In this document: positions 37,015-49,545 of the stretch, piece by piece
Layout: each line of letters starts with the position of its first letter
How positions within the stretch are numbered: position 1 is the first letter of the stretch
From: Congeria kusceri
Taxonomy: Eukaryota > Mollusca > Bivalvia > Myida > Dreissenidae
Direction of reading: 5' to 3'
Assembly: GCA_027627225.1 (NCBI GenBank)
Contig: CM051028.1
Coordinates: 15,595,201-15,659,200 of the forward strand
Length of the DNA: 64,000 bases
The notes under the pieces: model-generated
What the model saw: only the letters and a program-made list of their open reading frames with translations
Database searches by the model: none
What the model was told of the DNA's origin: nothing
Position numbers and translations under genes: made by a program

Positions 37015-40000
37015 ATGGAAGAGCCAGAGCCAAAGAAATTGAGGCTTGCTAGTGACAACTCACAATCAACTGTCAATCAGAGTGGTGAAACTCTTGAATA
37101 TGAATTGGAAATCCAAGATAATGAAGATGTTGATGATGATACTGTTGTTGTTGGTAAAAATCACATTGTGAGTAAAGACCATACATATCATGAGTATAGC
37201 AAACACGATGTTAATGATGAAGCAGAACAAAATCCCAGTCAGAAAAATGAAGAATCTGTTAAGAATGGTTATAAGCATGGTGAAGAAGGCAGTTCTGAAC
37301 ATCTTAATGGGGTAGATATAGAAAGATCTAGTCTGATGAAAATTGAATCTGTGAAAGAAGATGCTGTCACAATATCAAATGTTATTCCTAATATAGATTT
37401 GGTTGAAGTGTACAAAAAGATATTGGCTAGAAGAAATGTAAAGCACAGAGTAGATCTAGTAACTATGGAACTTTTGGAAGATGCAAACACTAATGCAAAT
37501 GAGGTAGTAAGCAGTCCTAGTGATGAAATATTCAAAGATGTAGCAGAAATTTTAATGAAATTTCCAAATGTTGATCCAAGTTACATTTATGATTTGCTGG
37601 AAAAGAATGAAGCCAGGCAAGATAGAGTTGAAATCGTTGTTGCCAAACTTGGGAAGGAACCACCAGAGAAAGGTTCCAATAATGTTTCAATAGAAAATAC
37701 TCCTCCATCAAGCATGTCAGAATCTGCAACAAGCAATGAAAGTAAGAAAAGTGATCCTTTTAGTGATCCAGAATTCAGAAAAAATCCTTTGTACAAAGAT
37801 TTGAGAACTTTGAGGAAAGTATTGCCTGCCATAGACCCAAATGAACTGTATGCTTACTTAGAGGCACATTTTGATAAGCCAAATCGTGTTCAGATAGTGA
37901 TTGATGAGCTGACAAAGTCTGAAAGTCAGGAGTCTCTACCAGTTGATGACAGTCAGTCAATTCAAGAGACCGATAAAGGGAAGGCACCAATGACAACAGA
38001 AGACAAAGTGCAAGCAGATCTCAAGGAACTAAAAGAAATTTTTAGGGACTGTGACCCAAGTTTTCTTTACGAAAAGCTTGTTATGCTATATAACGACACT
38101 GACAGAGTGATGAAAGTTGCCTCAGAGTTATTTGAACATAAAGACTATCCAAAAATAGAGGAAACCGATGGCGTAAAATCTGGAAAGACAAATCCGAAGG
38201 AAATACAATTTGACATGAAAGGATTTTTGGTCAAGTTTCCAGATCCATTTAATTACTTTGAAAATACAGAGAGGATAGTAAGTGAAAGTTACAAAGAACA
38301 TGCGCTGATTTATGTGAAGAATACATACCCGTTTCTGAAAGATGGCTACTTAAAGAAGATTCTCAACAGTCACAACTATCACCTTCTACCTGCTGTTACA
38401 GAGATTGACATGGCTGTGAACGATGCTATTGGTAATGTTAAGTTTTTATTTTTAACTGACTTTGATCGAATCAAGTTGTGTTTTGTTTTATTTCTGCCAT
38501 CTGCTGTATTCAATATTGTTTATTCTAACATAATACTCGCTAATTTCTCTATATACAAAGAACAAAATTGTCGTTGTTAAACTACCAAATAAACAACGCC
38601 AAAAGTAGTCCAGATTCTGAGCGTAGAATAGTAAAATGTAGTTCTCATTACAATTGCAAAAATATTTGTCAAATTATATTAGAATCTAAATAATGTTTGC
38701 ATTATCGTTGTTTCTCGGCCAAAAAACAACTCTTTGTCGTTCTGATGCATGGCTAGCGCCCTCATGGTTTAATTCCTACGCATCAGAACTCCAAATCGTT
38801 ATATATTGGCCAATAAACCACAATAAATCAAAAATTATTTCTTAAATAAACACTGTCACAGTGTTTTTAAGCCACTAGCACCTATTGATGTCGGAGGCAT
38901 ATAGTGATTGGCCTGTCTGTCCGTGATTCCGTCCATACGAGGTTAATTAGAATTTACTGTTTCGTCTAGCACCAACACTGCTTACTACCACACTTAGATA
39001 CTTATACAGATTTTGCTTATGACCATTCCAAATCCACCCATATCACCCAACCTCAATTTGACCTTGACCTTCTTCTAATTTGGACTTGGAATAATTCAAA
39101 TGGACTATTTCTTGGTTAACTTGATTTTACTGTTTCGTCCAGCACCAACACCGCTTACTACAACACTTTGATAATTAAACAGTTGTTGCTTATGACCAAT
39201 CCTAATCCACCCATATCACCCAACCTCACTTTGACGTTGAACTTGACCTAATTCGGATTTCAAATGGGCTGTCTAGCACCAACTGGGGCCATCTCTGTTT
39301 AACACAGCCTCTTGTTTTCTTCTACATTTATTACAATACATGTACATCAATTTTTTCTTTATTATTAACATATTATAGTCTATAACCGACACAAGACTAA
39401 ATGCTGCGTATACTGTTAAACATAATCTTTTGATACTGACAGTGTTGTTTTTTTATGGCCAAGTTGGCGCCGAAATTCGGCCCCATTCCCCTGCTAAAAA
39501 AGTATATATTTTTCCCCTATACTTACCTTATAATTCCCCTCAGAATGTAAGCTTTATTTTGAAAAAAAACTATCAAAATTGGACAAAAATTGACTAAGAT
39601 AGGGGGATTTTCGTAAACAATCTCAGCAATTTTTTATCAAACCAAGTTTGTGCATAAACTTAGTTAACATTTGTAGCAAAACAACTGATTAATTTTTTTT
39701 GTAACAAAGTAGAATATAAAAATGTAATAATGCTTTTCTACGAAAACCATTCCCCTTTTGCCGTAAAATTTCCCGCCTGAAGGGCCCCGCCACCTTTCCC
39801 CCAAAGGTGAAAAAAAACACTGACTGATCTGGTTTACATGCCTCTAAGATCACAATTACAACACCACCTAAACATTCTAAGCCAGTATTTGAGTGAAACC
39901 CGTAATCCATAGTTACATGTATGCAAGTATGTAATACTATTGCATTTTGGACAGGTGACCGTCAATCTAAGAAGCGTCGATCTACACCAAGAGATTTGCT

Positions 40001-43000
40001 GGACTTCCCAGATGTTGCAGATGAACCATTCTTTCAGGAAATGCTGTTTTGCCAGCACAAGCAGCAAGTGAAAGGTAAGTCGATAGTGGTTTAGGGTCTT
40101 CAAACCGTGATTCCATTGTGAGCAGCTGGTATGAAGTACTCATGTTTGAATGTTACAGTGTTATTAAGATGCTGGATTTATAGGTGGACCAGAGGTTTGA
40201 AAGGAAGGGAAGTGACCAAGGCCCTATGATACCCTTGTTATCAGGGACAGCAAATTTATGTGAAATACACTTTTGGAGACAGTGCATAATTTTAAAGAAA
40301 TTATGCTAGGGGAAGATGCATTTATAAAGCCTCCGCTTTAAAAATGCCAAAAAGATCTGGGTGTTCATCTGTAGTGATATGCTGTGCATGCATTGTACTG
40401 TATATGTGACTCAGGGCATTAAAACAGTATAATATATTTAATATTCATTTAGATTACCTTCGCGAAAGACGGTATCTAAGAGAGCAGAAGCTTCAGGTTG
40501 CAAGAGAGACCAGGGAGCTGATGGAATGTGGCTGTTGCTATGACGATGAGTGTTTGTTTGAAGACATGGCGGCCTGCGCTGATGGCCACCTCTTCTGCAA
40601 GCAGTGTGTTATCAGGTCCACAGAGGCAGCTGTGGGAGAAGGGAGGACCGTGTTTAAGTGTTTGACAGGTGGGTGCAAGAAGTTACTGTTGTGAGTTGGA
40701 AAGAAATAAATATCATCATTTATGTCAATAAGATGATGGTCAAGAATTCTTCATAAAATAAAAAAACTTTTGACGTTATTGACAATAAGTCTAAGTTCAT
40801 AATTTCAATCTTTTCAATCTGGATGGATCAGTAAATAAATATCACACCCCATAGAGGGTGATACAACGTATTGTCAACCCGAGAATGGTATTGAGAACTG
40901 AGGCATGTAATATTTATGTTATTATACCGAACAATGAAAACAAGGGAACATATGCAAGATTACTTTAATTATTTAATCATCAACTGAATTGACTAGCTTG
41001 TTTATCGAATTTCATCAAGGGCTGGAAGTAAACACATTTTAATAAGAGCTCAACGAGTAGGAGTTGATTTTTGTATACCATGGCTTCCCTTGATTTAGGG
41101 AAAACCCTTGTTCTATTTTTATCTGCATGCAAGAGTGACATTATACTGTAGCATGGGACATTATACAGATATTTCATTAGCATTTGGGAACAGACAAATT
41201 GTTTTCCTGAAGTAGAGGAGGCAACTTTTGAACTTTAAAAAAATGTTGCCCCCAATACTGAAGGGAACAATTTGACTGTTCCCAAATTACTATGCAATAT
41301 CTGTTTGATTACCTACTTCCAATAATAAATAAAAGACAACTGTTAATTTTTTTATTGTCCATAAAAACTTAACGTTACAATAGTTGTGACTCAAAACTAC
41401 AGAATAGAACAATCATTAACCTGGGTCCTGCTTGTAACAGTCAGTAGCAGTCAGTGTTTCCAAAAAGTTGCATTGCGCAATGTTCTGTGCAAGTTGCTCC
41501 CCTTTGTATAATGATGAGGGCAACATAACAAAATTGTGACACCGCAGTGTTATGCCATTTTTGATGTTGTTATGGTTTTCATTGTTTTATGAAAACTGTA
41601 TAGTCTGGGCATGTATTTCAAATGGCACTGCAATTTTGTATTGCATTTTGTAAACGTATTTGCACATATTGTATGTGTTGAGCGAAATAAACTGAAACTG
41701 AAACAAAACAAAACCATGAAACATCGCGAAAAGTTGCCTGTTGGGAGGAGCTTGTTTAAAAAAGTGGTAAACAGTTAAAAACGCTTAATTATCATTTACA
41801 TAATAAAGTAGGTAATACAATAAATTAGTTGGTGCTATGTATATGGAAATTTAACATGGGCTAGTTATGTGAGGTATAATATTATTGATTGAGTCCTTCT
41901 ATTTCTGAATTAAAAATATTGCACACATTTGTCTTCTAATTTTGCTCTTGAACAGGTTCCTGTGAGAGTGTGTTCCCCCTGCACACACTGCAGGACGTGC
42001 TGGCGCCCTCTCTGTTCTCCCTGGCGCTCCGTAAGCTGCAGGAGGAGGAGCTACGACAGGCCGACATCGCCGACCTCGTGTCATGCCCCTTCTGCTCCTT
42101 CGCGACCATCATGCCAAATCAGGAGGACCGCGTGTTCAAGTGCTTGAACCGGGAATGTCTCAGGGAATCATGCAGGTATTATATGAAGATTTGCATTGGA
42201 CTCTATAATGCATTATTATGCCATTATAGCAGACATGTATAAATCATGCCCAATCATGAGGACCGCGTGTTCAAGTGCTTGAACCCGGAATGTCTCCGGG
42301 AATCACGCAGGTATTATATTATGAAGAATTAAGTCGTTTTCTATGAAGCATTATAGCAGAAATGTATGCATGATGCAATATCAGGCGGGCTGCATGTTCC
42401 AAGTGCTTATACCCAGAATCAATCAGGTATCATATGTAGAACCAGCAATTGTTTTTTCACTGCTTTGGGAATGGGTACGGTACCCATCAAATTGGGAATT
42501 TTGTATTGTTAAGTCTTGAAATTGGGAAAATTAAAGAATTCATGATTCATTAATAACTTAAAATAGTGTTGTAATGGCCGAATTTGTTATTTTAATGGTG
42601 TTTATTTATAATCATTCAAGAAATTTCATGATTTACAGCTTAGATTTACATTTCCTATTTATTTAGGATTTTGTCAATTCTGATTTGAGATTTTTTTTTT
42701 ATTCCAATTGGGAAAAATAAACCATAGTTGGCATTGGGCATGGGTCCTTTTACTGGACCCTGTTAAATAAGGAAAAGAATCACTGAGAACTGGGTTGGTG
42801 CACTAATGCACTGCAACTCTGCTATATTGTGTTCCATTATTTTGCGTTGTCCCTTGACCCCAACTTTGAAACTTTAGTAAATAAATCTAGTTTGGTCTGG
42901 TCTGGTTTTTGCACCTACATGTATATTGCTACTCTCACTGACACCTGTGTAGTGTGCTTGACCTGCTTAATATCAATGTTTAACAGTTTGATGTCATCAG

Positions 43001-46000
43001 CATATATCGAGAGTTCCACCCACTCACAGCACTTTAGGAGGAATTTACATAACTTTTTAAAAATCTTTATAGGTTCCTTTGGTCTGTGAGATTGAAATTT
43101 CATTAAATTTACTGGACTATGTTGTATTACACAGAAACGAATATCTTTTTATCTTTAATACCCTTTTGTATTTGTAGATAAAAACAGTTTTTATGAAACA
43201 GTAATTTAAATTACCAAAGTATGCGACAAGACTTGTTATTGCCTGATAAAATTCTGATGAGTTTGTTAGTTCGACTATTCACTGAATAGTTCGAGCTGTA
43301 CTACACATGTACTCACCCATTTGTGGGCGTCTGCATAATGCTATGGTTAAGGTTTGCGTGCAACAAGTACATATCTCTGTAACTACTACAGATGTTCAAT
43401 TGAATTCCTAACATGTCTTATGGGTAATTATGTAAGGTCACTGACCAAAACCAATTACTCTGACTTGCAATTTAGCAGAATTATTCCCTTTTTTGGTATT
43501 TAAAAAATTCAGGTTAAGGTTTGCATACAAGTAAATATCTCTGTAGCTACTACAGATATTCAGCTGAATCTTCACACAGGTCTTCATGGTCATAATATAC
43601 ATGTAAAGGTCACTGGCCAAAGCCCATAACTGTGACCAGCATTTTAGCAGAATTATGTCCCTATTTATACATAGAAATATTAAAGTTTGGGGGCAAGTAC
43701 ATATCTCTGCTCTGTAACTACTACAGATATTTTAATTGAAACTTCACAATTGTCTTCGGGGTCATTATGTAAGGTCAAGGTCACTGACATAATGATATAT
43801 TATCAAAGCGGAATTACTTATAGTCAAGCTTGCTGTCCTTGTAAATAAACTAGTTTGTGTAAATTAAGACTAATTTAACATTTCAGTATTTGAGTTACAA
43901 ACATTTAATGGAGAGTATTTTTGTCGAAGCCAGTTCTTTCCTGTTAAAATACACCAAAGAAAAAAAATGAAGAAGACTAGTTTTTTGTGAACATTGAAAT
44001 TGTCTAGATGAAAAGATTTCATCTGTAATTTAATTTGATACTATAATTTGGAGTCTCAGTCAGGCTAGTGATGGGACGATGATTGGAAAAAATTACTTAG
44101 CGGCGTGTACAATTTGTTTGATGTTGATTATCAATGTCATAGTTGCAAAATTGATCATTGCATTCAACATGGGATATAAGGACTAAGATGCGAGTTACGT
44201 ATTTTAGACAAAATCATTTTTGTATTATTTTACAGTTTTTCCATGTTAAATGTACTTGTTTTATATTTCTTTTATATGGTCAAAATTGATAAGCAATTGT
44301 TTATTAAAAAAAGTTATGTTATTAAACTTATTATTTATTTGTTTACATTTATTTATGCACAAAGAAAAAAATATCATTATTTAAGTATTTTTAGCTCGAC
44401 TATTCGAAGAATAGGTGAGCTTTCCTACTACTGTCGGCGTCCGCGTCTGAATTTGGTTAAAGTTTTATTCAAAAGTCTTGTAACTTCAAAACTACGTAAG
44501 TTATTCACTTGAAACTTGGAATATACCTTTGTCATCAACTCCAGTTTCAGGGGCAACATTCTCCATAACTCTGTTTTGTATTTTGACAGAGTTATGCCCC
44601 TTTTTCACTCAGATTTTCTGGTTAAACTTTATATTCAAATGTTTTGTAACTTCAAAACTACATAAGTTATTCACTTGAAACTTGGAACTAACCTTTGTCA
44701 ACAACTCCAGTGTCAGGAGCAACATTCTCCGTAACTCTGTTTTGTATTTTGACAGTTTTATGCCCCTTTTTCACTTAGATTTTCTGGTTAAAGTTTCTAT
44801 TAAAATGTTTTGTAACTTCAAAACTACATAAGTTATTCACTTGAAACTTATAATTTACCTTTGTCATCAACTCCAGTATCAAGGGCAACATTCCCCATAA
44901 CTCTGTTTGTATATGACAGAGTTATGCCCCTTTTTCACATAGATTTTCTGGTTAAAGTTCATATTCAAAAGTTTGGTAACTTCAATACTACAAAAGCTAT
45001 TCACTTGAAACTTGGAATGTGAACATTCCCCATAACTCTATTTTGTATTTTGATAGTTATGTCCCTTTTTCACATAGATTTTCTGTTTAAAGTTTATATT
45101 CAAAAGTCTTGTAACTTCAAAACTACATAAGTTATTTTCTTGAAACTTGGAACTAACCTTTATCATCAACTCTAGTACCAGGGGCAACATTATCCATAAC
45201 TCTATTTTGTATTTTGAGAGAGTTATGCCCCCTTTTCACTTAGATTTTCTTTTAAAGTTTATATTCAAAAGTTTGATAACTTCAAAACTACATAAGATAT
45301 TCACTTGAAACTTGGAACTAACCTTTGTCATCAACTCTAGTATCAGGGGCAACATTACCCATAACTATGTTTTGTATTTTGACAGAGTTATGCCCCTTTT
45401 TCACATAGATTTTCTTGTTAAAGTTTATATTCAAACGTTTTGTTACTTCAAAACTACATAAGTTATTCACTTGAAACTTGGAACTAACCTTTGTCATCAA
45501 CTCTAGTATCAGGGGCAACATTACCCATCATTATGTTTCGCATTTTTACAGAGTTAGCCCACTTTTTACCTAGACTTTGTGGTAAAGTTTTTGTTCCAAA
45601 CATTTATAAACTATACAAGGCTTCACTTAAAAATGTTGTATTTTATGTATTTTAAAAAATTTATGCCCCTTTCACTATCCAAAATATGTACCAACTGAAA
45701 TACTTCGAATAGTCGAGCGCGCTGTCCTCTGACAGCTCTTGTTTCTACATAAAATGAATAGAAAAATGTATAATACAAAATAATATTTGAAACCGATTAT
45801 AATCGGTAAGATCGTATCGGAACTGGCAACCGATTCCAACCTGACAATCGATTGCAATTTTGAACCGATGTCCCAACACTTAGTCAGGCCATGGTTGAAC
45901 AGATTATTAATATAATCTCAACTGCAAACTTATATTTGCAGGCTATGTAAGGAGCCAAACCATGTACCACTGCGATGCAACGAGGTGGAGAAGCAAGGGG

Positions 46001-49000
46001 TGACCAACATAAGGACATACATTGAGACTCAAGTGTCTGAATCCATTCTCAGGACTTGTCCAAATTGCAAGAAAAGGTAAACATTTGAGGCGTGTTGTAA
46101 GAAAACCGGGCTTAATATATGTGCATATAGTGTCGTCCCGGATTAGCCTGTGCAGTCCGCACAGGCTACTCCGGGATGACACTTTATGCACATGCATTAA
46201 GCCTGGTTTTCCCACGACACGCCTCATTTGCAGAATGTTTGCCTGGAATGTATTTTTATTAATTTCACCATATTTGCTAGACGTCTTCCTTGACATAATT
46301 TTAATTTTTAGAATAAACTTTTATCTTCCTTAAAGACCCATAATGTTAATATAATAAATTATAATGTATACTACATTTAAAGTAATTGATGTAAACTCAT
46401 GGTTTTGCTGTTTTTGTAACAAGTAAACAATAAGCAAATTTTAATTATTTACTTAATTGGAAGACTAAAGTGAAATGTTTGTAAATAGATATTGACAATA
46501 GTATAATAGGTAATAATAAAGAACAATCACCTAGATGCTTTAGTGGTGTGTTTCTGTTTTCAGTGTAAACATGAAAATAAATACAAATTGTTCCACCAGG
46601 ATGACAATATAGTATTAATATAGTTAAAAAAAATTAATCAACACACACGATTTATCTTCTATATTACTTATTGGTTCTTTGATGATAGAAAGTAGTTGTC
46701 AGATGTGTGACTTTAAATTAGGATTTTGTATGCCCCCGAAGCGAACTTTGGGGGCATTTAGTAATCGCATTGTCCATCTGTCCGTCCATCCGTCCGTCAC
46801 GCTTTGTGTGCGAGGCATAACTCCATTAGTATTGAAGGGATTCAAATGAAACTTCATATAATAATAGAAAACAATGAGAGGAAGTGCAGAGTACAAGGAC
46901 CACAACTCTTTCTTAAATATTTACGGAGTTATTGGGCTTTGTTTAATTTTCTTGTGCAGGGCATATCTCCATTAGTATTGAAGAGATTCAAATGAAACTT
47001 CATATAATGATAAAGGACACTGAGAGGAAGTGCAGAGCACAAGGACAACAACTCTTTCTTCAATATTTACGGAGTTATTGCCCTTTTTTTATTTCCTTTT
47101 GTGAAGCATTCATTTTCTTGTGCGGAGCATAACTCCATAAGTATTGAAGGGATTCAAATGAAACTTCATATATAGATAGAGGACAATGAGAGGAAGTGCA
47201 GAGCACAAGGACCACAACTCTTTCTTCAATATGTACAGAGTTATTGCCCTTTGTTTAATGTTCTTGTGCAGACAGAACTCAATTAGTATTGAAGGGATTT
47301 TAAATAAAACCAAATATATTGAAAGAGGACATTGAAAGGAAGTGCAGAGTACAAGGACCATAATTTTTTCTTCAATATTTGTGGAGTTATTGCCCTTCAG
47401 TTAATTTTAATGTGCAGTGCATAACTCCATTAGTATTGCAGTGATTTAAAATAAAACCACATATATTGATAGAGGATGTTGAGAGGAAGTGCAGAGTACA
47501 AAGACCATAAATCTTTTTGTAGAAAGCATCATTTTTGCCAACATGTAACTGACATTGTGTTACCTTCCTCGGACAATCATGTGCTTCAGGGTCATACGCC
47601 ACATCCTGTGACAAGCCTTGTTTTTTATGTGTGAACTAAAGTTTGGAGTTTTTATGTGCAACAAATACCCGACACTGGCCAAACAATAGTTATGACTTTC
47701 TGAAGTACATTTTGTTGTGGTCAGTGTGCATAGGAATTTCTTACTTGCATAGTGAAGGTAGTGGGGGAAATTTTAGCTCGATAAGTGTATTGTTTAAGGT
47801 TCTTGAAGGCGCACGGCTGCAACAAGATGACCTGTACATGTGGAACAACAATGTGTTACGTTTGCAGGGAAGCTAACATTGACTATCAACACTTTGACAA
47901 TAACCAAAGGTGAGCATTACACATACCTCTTGAAACGTATAATTATTATGTTCATCTACTAATAATTAGTTAGCTAGACTGGTAATTATGCAAATCTGGA
48001 TGGATACATCAATTAGAAAAATAGCATCCTTACCATTCCTAGCTATGTATTACTGTATGAAATACCAACAAATCAGTGTATGAAGTATTTATTGTCATAA
48101 GCTGTGACAATAAATGATTAATTTTAAGAATACAGTTTTGCATTGTATACTATACGTGGCAAAGTTACTGAAACAATCATTTGCACTCCTTAGGTGTAAA
48201 AAAAATGTTTGTTTCAGATTACATGACCAAAAAAATTAAGGTAAGTAGGTAGGGATTTTTTCAAATCATTTTTTTTATTTAGAACATAGTCAACTTGAAG
48301 ATTCTGCAACTGAATAAATATCCAAAACATATCGGTAATATCCTTAAACATTGTTTTGAAGTGGATGCCATTAAAATAAAACACTTATTCAACCAAAAAA
48401 CATTGAATTATTGAAAAACATAAATAAATAAAAATATCTGACAAACTCAATAAAATGTTTCAGGGTCGGGGCCTTTTTTTAGGGTGGGTCGGGTAACCTG
48501 AAACAAACATATTTTTTTATTACGCCTTATTGGTAAGACATTGCTCAAATAGGACACTCAACATACAAGTCCAGATCTAACTGCTGAATAGATAACAGTT
48601 ACAGGTGGACTCATCATTTTATGCCAGTAATTTCAACCTTTAAATTTACTTCAGGTGTTCCATTGACTCGGACATGGCTGACCTCCACAAGCAAGAAATG
48701 ATAACAGCTGCACAGAAGGCCAAGACCCAGTACCTTGCTGACCACCCAGACCTTGACCCCACAGGGCTTGACCTTGACCTGGATCAACTGGTCAAGAAAG
48801 GTGAGTTCATGGTTGTGGTCTACTGTAGTGCAAATATTAACAATCAAGCAACACATTATGACCAACATTATCTTACAAACAGTACTTTTATTTTCTAAAA
48901 TATCTGCTGCAAAATAGCATATTCATCAAATTCAGGGCTGAATTGACATGTTGCAAAGTCATAGACTGCTCCACCTTTCTGTTTGTCTAAGGTTGTATGT

Positions 49001-49545
49001 CCAAAGATTTGAAGTAAATTGATTGGATCATGTAACCATGTGCTATTATTTACCTGTACCTCTGAAATATAAACCCATATAGAGAAAGATCAGGATAAAA
49101 CAGGTACAGGGTGCTGTTAAAAAGGAGCAGGGTGGAAAACCAGACTAGTTTGTTGACATTTTCCATTTATTTCCTAAATCGACGGTTTTCATGAGTCTAA
49201 TGATTTTGATTAGGGTTTTCAAGCATACGGCTAGTATATTTATTTGTCATTGAGTACTTGCACAAATATGCTGAATTTCAAAAGATATTCAACACATCTG
49301 TGTTTACCATCCCAGAGGGGCTGTAGGGGGAACCCAAAAAGGAGCAGGTGCAGCACCCTATTACATGTAGTTCACTCAAGATCTTTTCATACCCATAATT
49401 GGTCAGCTCAATCATTGATTGACAAGTTGCAACTGGCTAAATTCAGTGTTGTTGTTGCATTTCAGTTTTGAGCAGTGGTGGAGATGACGAGAGAAATGAG
49501 AACAATTATGAAGAGGATGATTATGATGATGATGACTACATGTGA
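37015..49545 (+). CDS. RNF216: E3 ubiquitin ligase RNF216 (TRIAD3), RBR type
   Basis: Eight coding exons: 37015-38431, 39955-40074, 40453-40668, 41956-42175, 45942-46076, 47799-47909, 48655-48800 and 49466-49545. Phases are consistent and give about 814 residues. The ATG lies 5 bases past an acceptor at 37009, so a 5' UTR exon must lie upstream. The N-terminal third is acidic, with a SUMO-interaction-like DDDTVVVG and four related helical repeats near residues 120-160, 178-213, 263-302 and 337-376 (for example FPNVDPSYIYDLL). RING1 (about 538-590) has CGCCYDDEC and CADGHLFCKQC. The IBR (about 628-670) has CPFCSF and CLNRECLRESC. RING2 (about 697-740) has CPNC, the predicted catalytic C710 in HGCNKM, and CTCGTTMCYVC. 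The order RING1-IBR-RING2 and the flanking tail match RNF216, which builds ubiquitin chains and in vertebrates dampens Toll-like receptor and autophagy signalling. The tail ends in an acidic run (EEDDYDDDDYM). The introns carry many transposons. Confidence 0.93.
38864..39316. mobile_element. HINE-like element H in RNF216 intron 1
   Basis: It starts TTTTTAAGCCACTAGCACC and contains two copies of a repeat of about 180 bp (TTACTGTTTCGTC, AGCACCAACAC, CACCCATATCACCCAACCTC). It ends with the short hairpin CTGTTTAACACAG followed by CCTCTTGTT. The end matches the other elements of this type in the window. Confidence 0.6.
39440..39822. mobile_element. Inverted-repeat element, CAGTG ends, 5-bp duplication
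   Basis: The left end CAGTGTTGTTTTTTT pairs with the right end AAAAAAAACACTG. The 383-bp element is flanked by the direct repeat ACTGA (39435-39439 and 39823-39827). It is similar in structure to the element at 34530-34860 and lies about 130 bp before RNF216 coding exon 2. Confidence 0.7.
42111..42445 (+). repeat. Tandem duplication of an RNF216 exon end and its splice donor
   Basis: The last 65 bases of the IBR-encoding exon (42111-42175), with the donor and start of the intron, are repeated from 42246. That copy keeps AGGACCGCGTGTTCAAGTGC and CACGCAG|GTATTA. They recur again, more eroded, from 42373 (TGTTCCAAGTGCTTA, ATCAG|GTATCA). The first period is 135 bp. The extra copies lack acceptors, so they are probably not exons but are decoy donors. 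Confidence 0.9.
43263..43842. mobile_element. HINE-like element in RNF216 intron
   Basis: The start carries the hairpin TTCGACTATTCACTGAATAG. About three copies of a repeat of about 170 bp follow (AAGTACATATCTCTGTAACT, AATTTAGCAGAATTA). The end is TCAAGCTTGCTGTCCTTG, a degraded form of the terminus seen in element C. Confidence 0.5.
44066..45881. mobile_element. hAT-type element split by a nested insertion
   Basis: The ends TAGTGATGGGACGAT (left) and ATGTCCCAACACTT (right) form imperfect terminal inverted repeats. They are flanked by an exact 8-bp duplication, AGTCAGGC (44058-44065 and 45882-45889), which is diagnostic of hAT-like transposition. The interior is interrupted by element C (44388-45743), leaving only about 460 bp of the hAT sequence. 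It sits in the large RNF216 intron, ending 60 bp before the exon at 45942. Confidence 0.8.
44388..45743. mobile_element. HINE/Helentron-like element C with tandem array
   Basis: Perfect 16-bp subterminal inverted repeats GCTCGACTATTCGAAG (44394-44409) and CTTCGAATAGTCGAGC (45703-45718) bracket about seven copies of a repeat of about 150-170 bp (AACTACATAAGTTATTCACT, CAGAGTTATGCCCC). The 3' end is the hairpin GCTGTC-CTCT-GACAGC followed by TCTTGTTT. Insertion is between T residues with no target duplication, as described for Helentron-type elements. It lies inside the hAT element at 44066-45881. Confidence 0.8.
46087..46225. mobile_element. 139-bp foldback MITE next to an RNF216 splice donor
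   Basis: The arms GAGGCGTGTTGTAAGAAAAC and the complementary right arm ending CACGCCTC form a near-complete palindrome through GTGTCGTCCC/GGGATGACAC and AGCCTGTGCAG/CCGCACAGGCT. The direct repeat ATTT flanks both sides. The left edge is only 10 bp past the end of the RNF216 exon at 45942-46076. I recall this sequence type as very common in some heterodont bivalves. Confidence 0.85.
46728..47622. mobile_element. Array element E (TGCCCCCGAAG start), about five repeats
   Basis: The 5' hairpin (TGCCCCC at 46731, GGGGGCA ending 46756) is followed by a CCGTCCGTC-rich leader. About five copies of a repeat of about 160 bp follow (ATTAGTATTGAAGGGATTCA, GAGAGGAAGTGCAGAG). It ends near 47622 with TGTGACAAGCCTTGTT. 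The organisation is like the HINE-like elements but the 3' hairpin is weak. Confidence 0.55.

Noticed and set aside
38432..38580. Extension of the first RNF216 coding exon to the stop at 38580
   Set aside because: A good donor (ATTG|GTAATG) at 38431 joins in phase to the exon at 39955, and the sequence beyond turns hydrophobic and AT-rich like an intron.
46022..46333. A 103-residue plus-strand frame and an overlapping 117-residue minus-strand frame
   Set aside because: Both run across the RNF216 exon end and the foldback MITE; they are shadows of those features.
46728..47622. Microsatellite or simple satellite DNA
   Set aside because: The array has a distinct 5' hairpin and a TTGTT-type end like the other array elements, so a transposon-borne array fits better.
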